Source of the DNA: an uncultured Sutterella sp.
GTDB taxonomy: Bacteria > Pseudomonadota > Gammaproteobacteria > Burkholderiales > Burkholderiaceae_F
Reading direction: 5' to 3'
DNA: 7,130 bases
Assembly (NCBI GenBank): GCA_900552195.1
Contig: URYO01000064.1
Span: forward strand, 1 to 7,130
The notes beneath the pieces were generated by a model. That model had not been told where the DNA came from, searched no databases, and saw only the letters and a list, made by a program, of their open reading frames with translations. This document shows, piece after piece, positions 7,002-7,130 of the stretch. Numbering within the stretch: the first letter of the stretch is position 1; the number at the start of each line of letters is the position of its first letter. A program made the position numbers and the translations under genes.

Positions 7002-7024
7002 AAAAAAGGCCCGCTTGGCGGACC
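7002..7024 (-). terminator. Terminator-like hairpin between the upstream gene and the binding-protein gene
   Basis: On the minus strand GGTCCGC (7024-7018) pairs with GCGGGCC (7014-7008) around a CAA loop, with one U-G wobble, and is followed by TTTTTTATTATT. It lies 17 bases after the stop of the upstream partial gene and ends about 17 bases before the binding-protein ATG. It is either the terminator of the upstream gene or a leader attenuator for the importer operon. Confidence 0.85.
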
Positions 7025-7041
7025 GTCTTTGAACTACGAAT

Positions 7042-7130
7042 TTAGTTGATAAGAAACGATATATACAAAAACAGTCCTATTATCCCTGCCAACATAGGAA
7101 CTCCCATAACATTCTCAATCGTCAACGCTC
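7042..7130 (-). CDS. C-terminal fragment of a probable membrane protein (rest outside window)
   Basis: The minus-strand frame entering from the right edge stays open for 28 codons and ends with TAA at 7042-7044. The tail, ending GVPMLAGIIGLFLYISFLIN, is a hydrophobic stretch that could be a last membrane helix. The intrinsic terminator directly after the stop supports a real gene end here. The fragment is too short to assign a family, and the frame could be open by chance. Confidence 0.45.
   Translation of the reverse strand, partial: ALTIENVMGVPMLAGIIGLFLYISFLIN

Noticed and set aside
6631..7032. Plus-strand open frame of 133 codons over the binding-protein start
   Set aside because: It is antisense to the binding-protein signal peptide and crosses a terminator hairpin; no ribosome-binding site or family match.
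1..7130. CRISPR array, tRNA or rRNA genes, toxin-antitoxin or defence system
   Set aside because: No regularly spaced repeats, cloverleaf-like sequence, or paired small genes were seen; the RT belongs to a group II intron and not to a retron or an antiphage RT, because domains V and VI are present.

Overview
The window looks like chromosomal DNA of a Gram-negative bacterium, most likely a betaproteobacterium; the gut-associated Sutterellaceae would fit, but this is inferred from gene content and protein style, not from a marker gene. The evidence is a periplasmic asparaginase with a Sec signal peptide, a periplasmic binding-protein ABC importer and a RelA-type stringent-response protein. Base composition is moderate in the genes and AT-rich in the one long intergenic gap.

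Layout from left to right. (1) At 1-804, plus strand, lies the C-terminal part of a RelA/SpoT-family protein (zinc-finger-like CC region plus ACT domain). Its reading frame is broken near base 70. (2) At 819-2682, minus strand, is a complete group II intron with recognisable 5' end, domains V and VI and a 427-residue reverse transcriptase/maturase. Domain V looks group IIC-like, and the intron sits a few bases behind an intrinsic terminator, the typical niche of that class. (3) At 2754-3797, minus strand, is a type II L-asparaginase whose terminator (2687-2714) forms the intron's 5' exon. (4) At 3798-4220 is an AT-rich gap holding the asparaginase leader and the terminator of the next operon. 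(5) At 4221-6984, minus strand, is a NitT/TauT-type ABC importer operon in the order binding protein, ATPase, permease. (6) At the right edge is the C-terminal tail of another minus-strand, probably membrane, protein, with its own terminator.

The asparaginase would hydrolyse asparagine in the periplasm. The importer would bring a small, unidentified organic or inorganic anion, or a thiamine-precursor-like compound, into the cell. Nothing in the sequence links the two beyond adjacency, and a strong terminator separates them. The intron is the accessory element here. It sits in what was a gap of about 85 bp between two convergent genes, and it has moved the relA-side gene away from a terminator that both genes may once have shared. 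No CRISPR array, tRNA, rRNA or phage gene was seen. The less ordinary points are the broken relA frame, the IIC-like intron behind a terminator, and a terminator just ahead of the binding-protein gene that leaves no room for a promoter.
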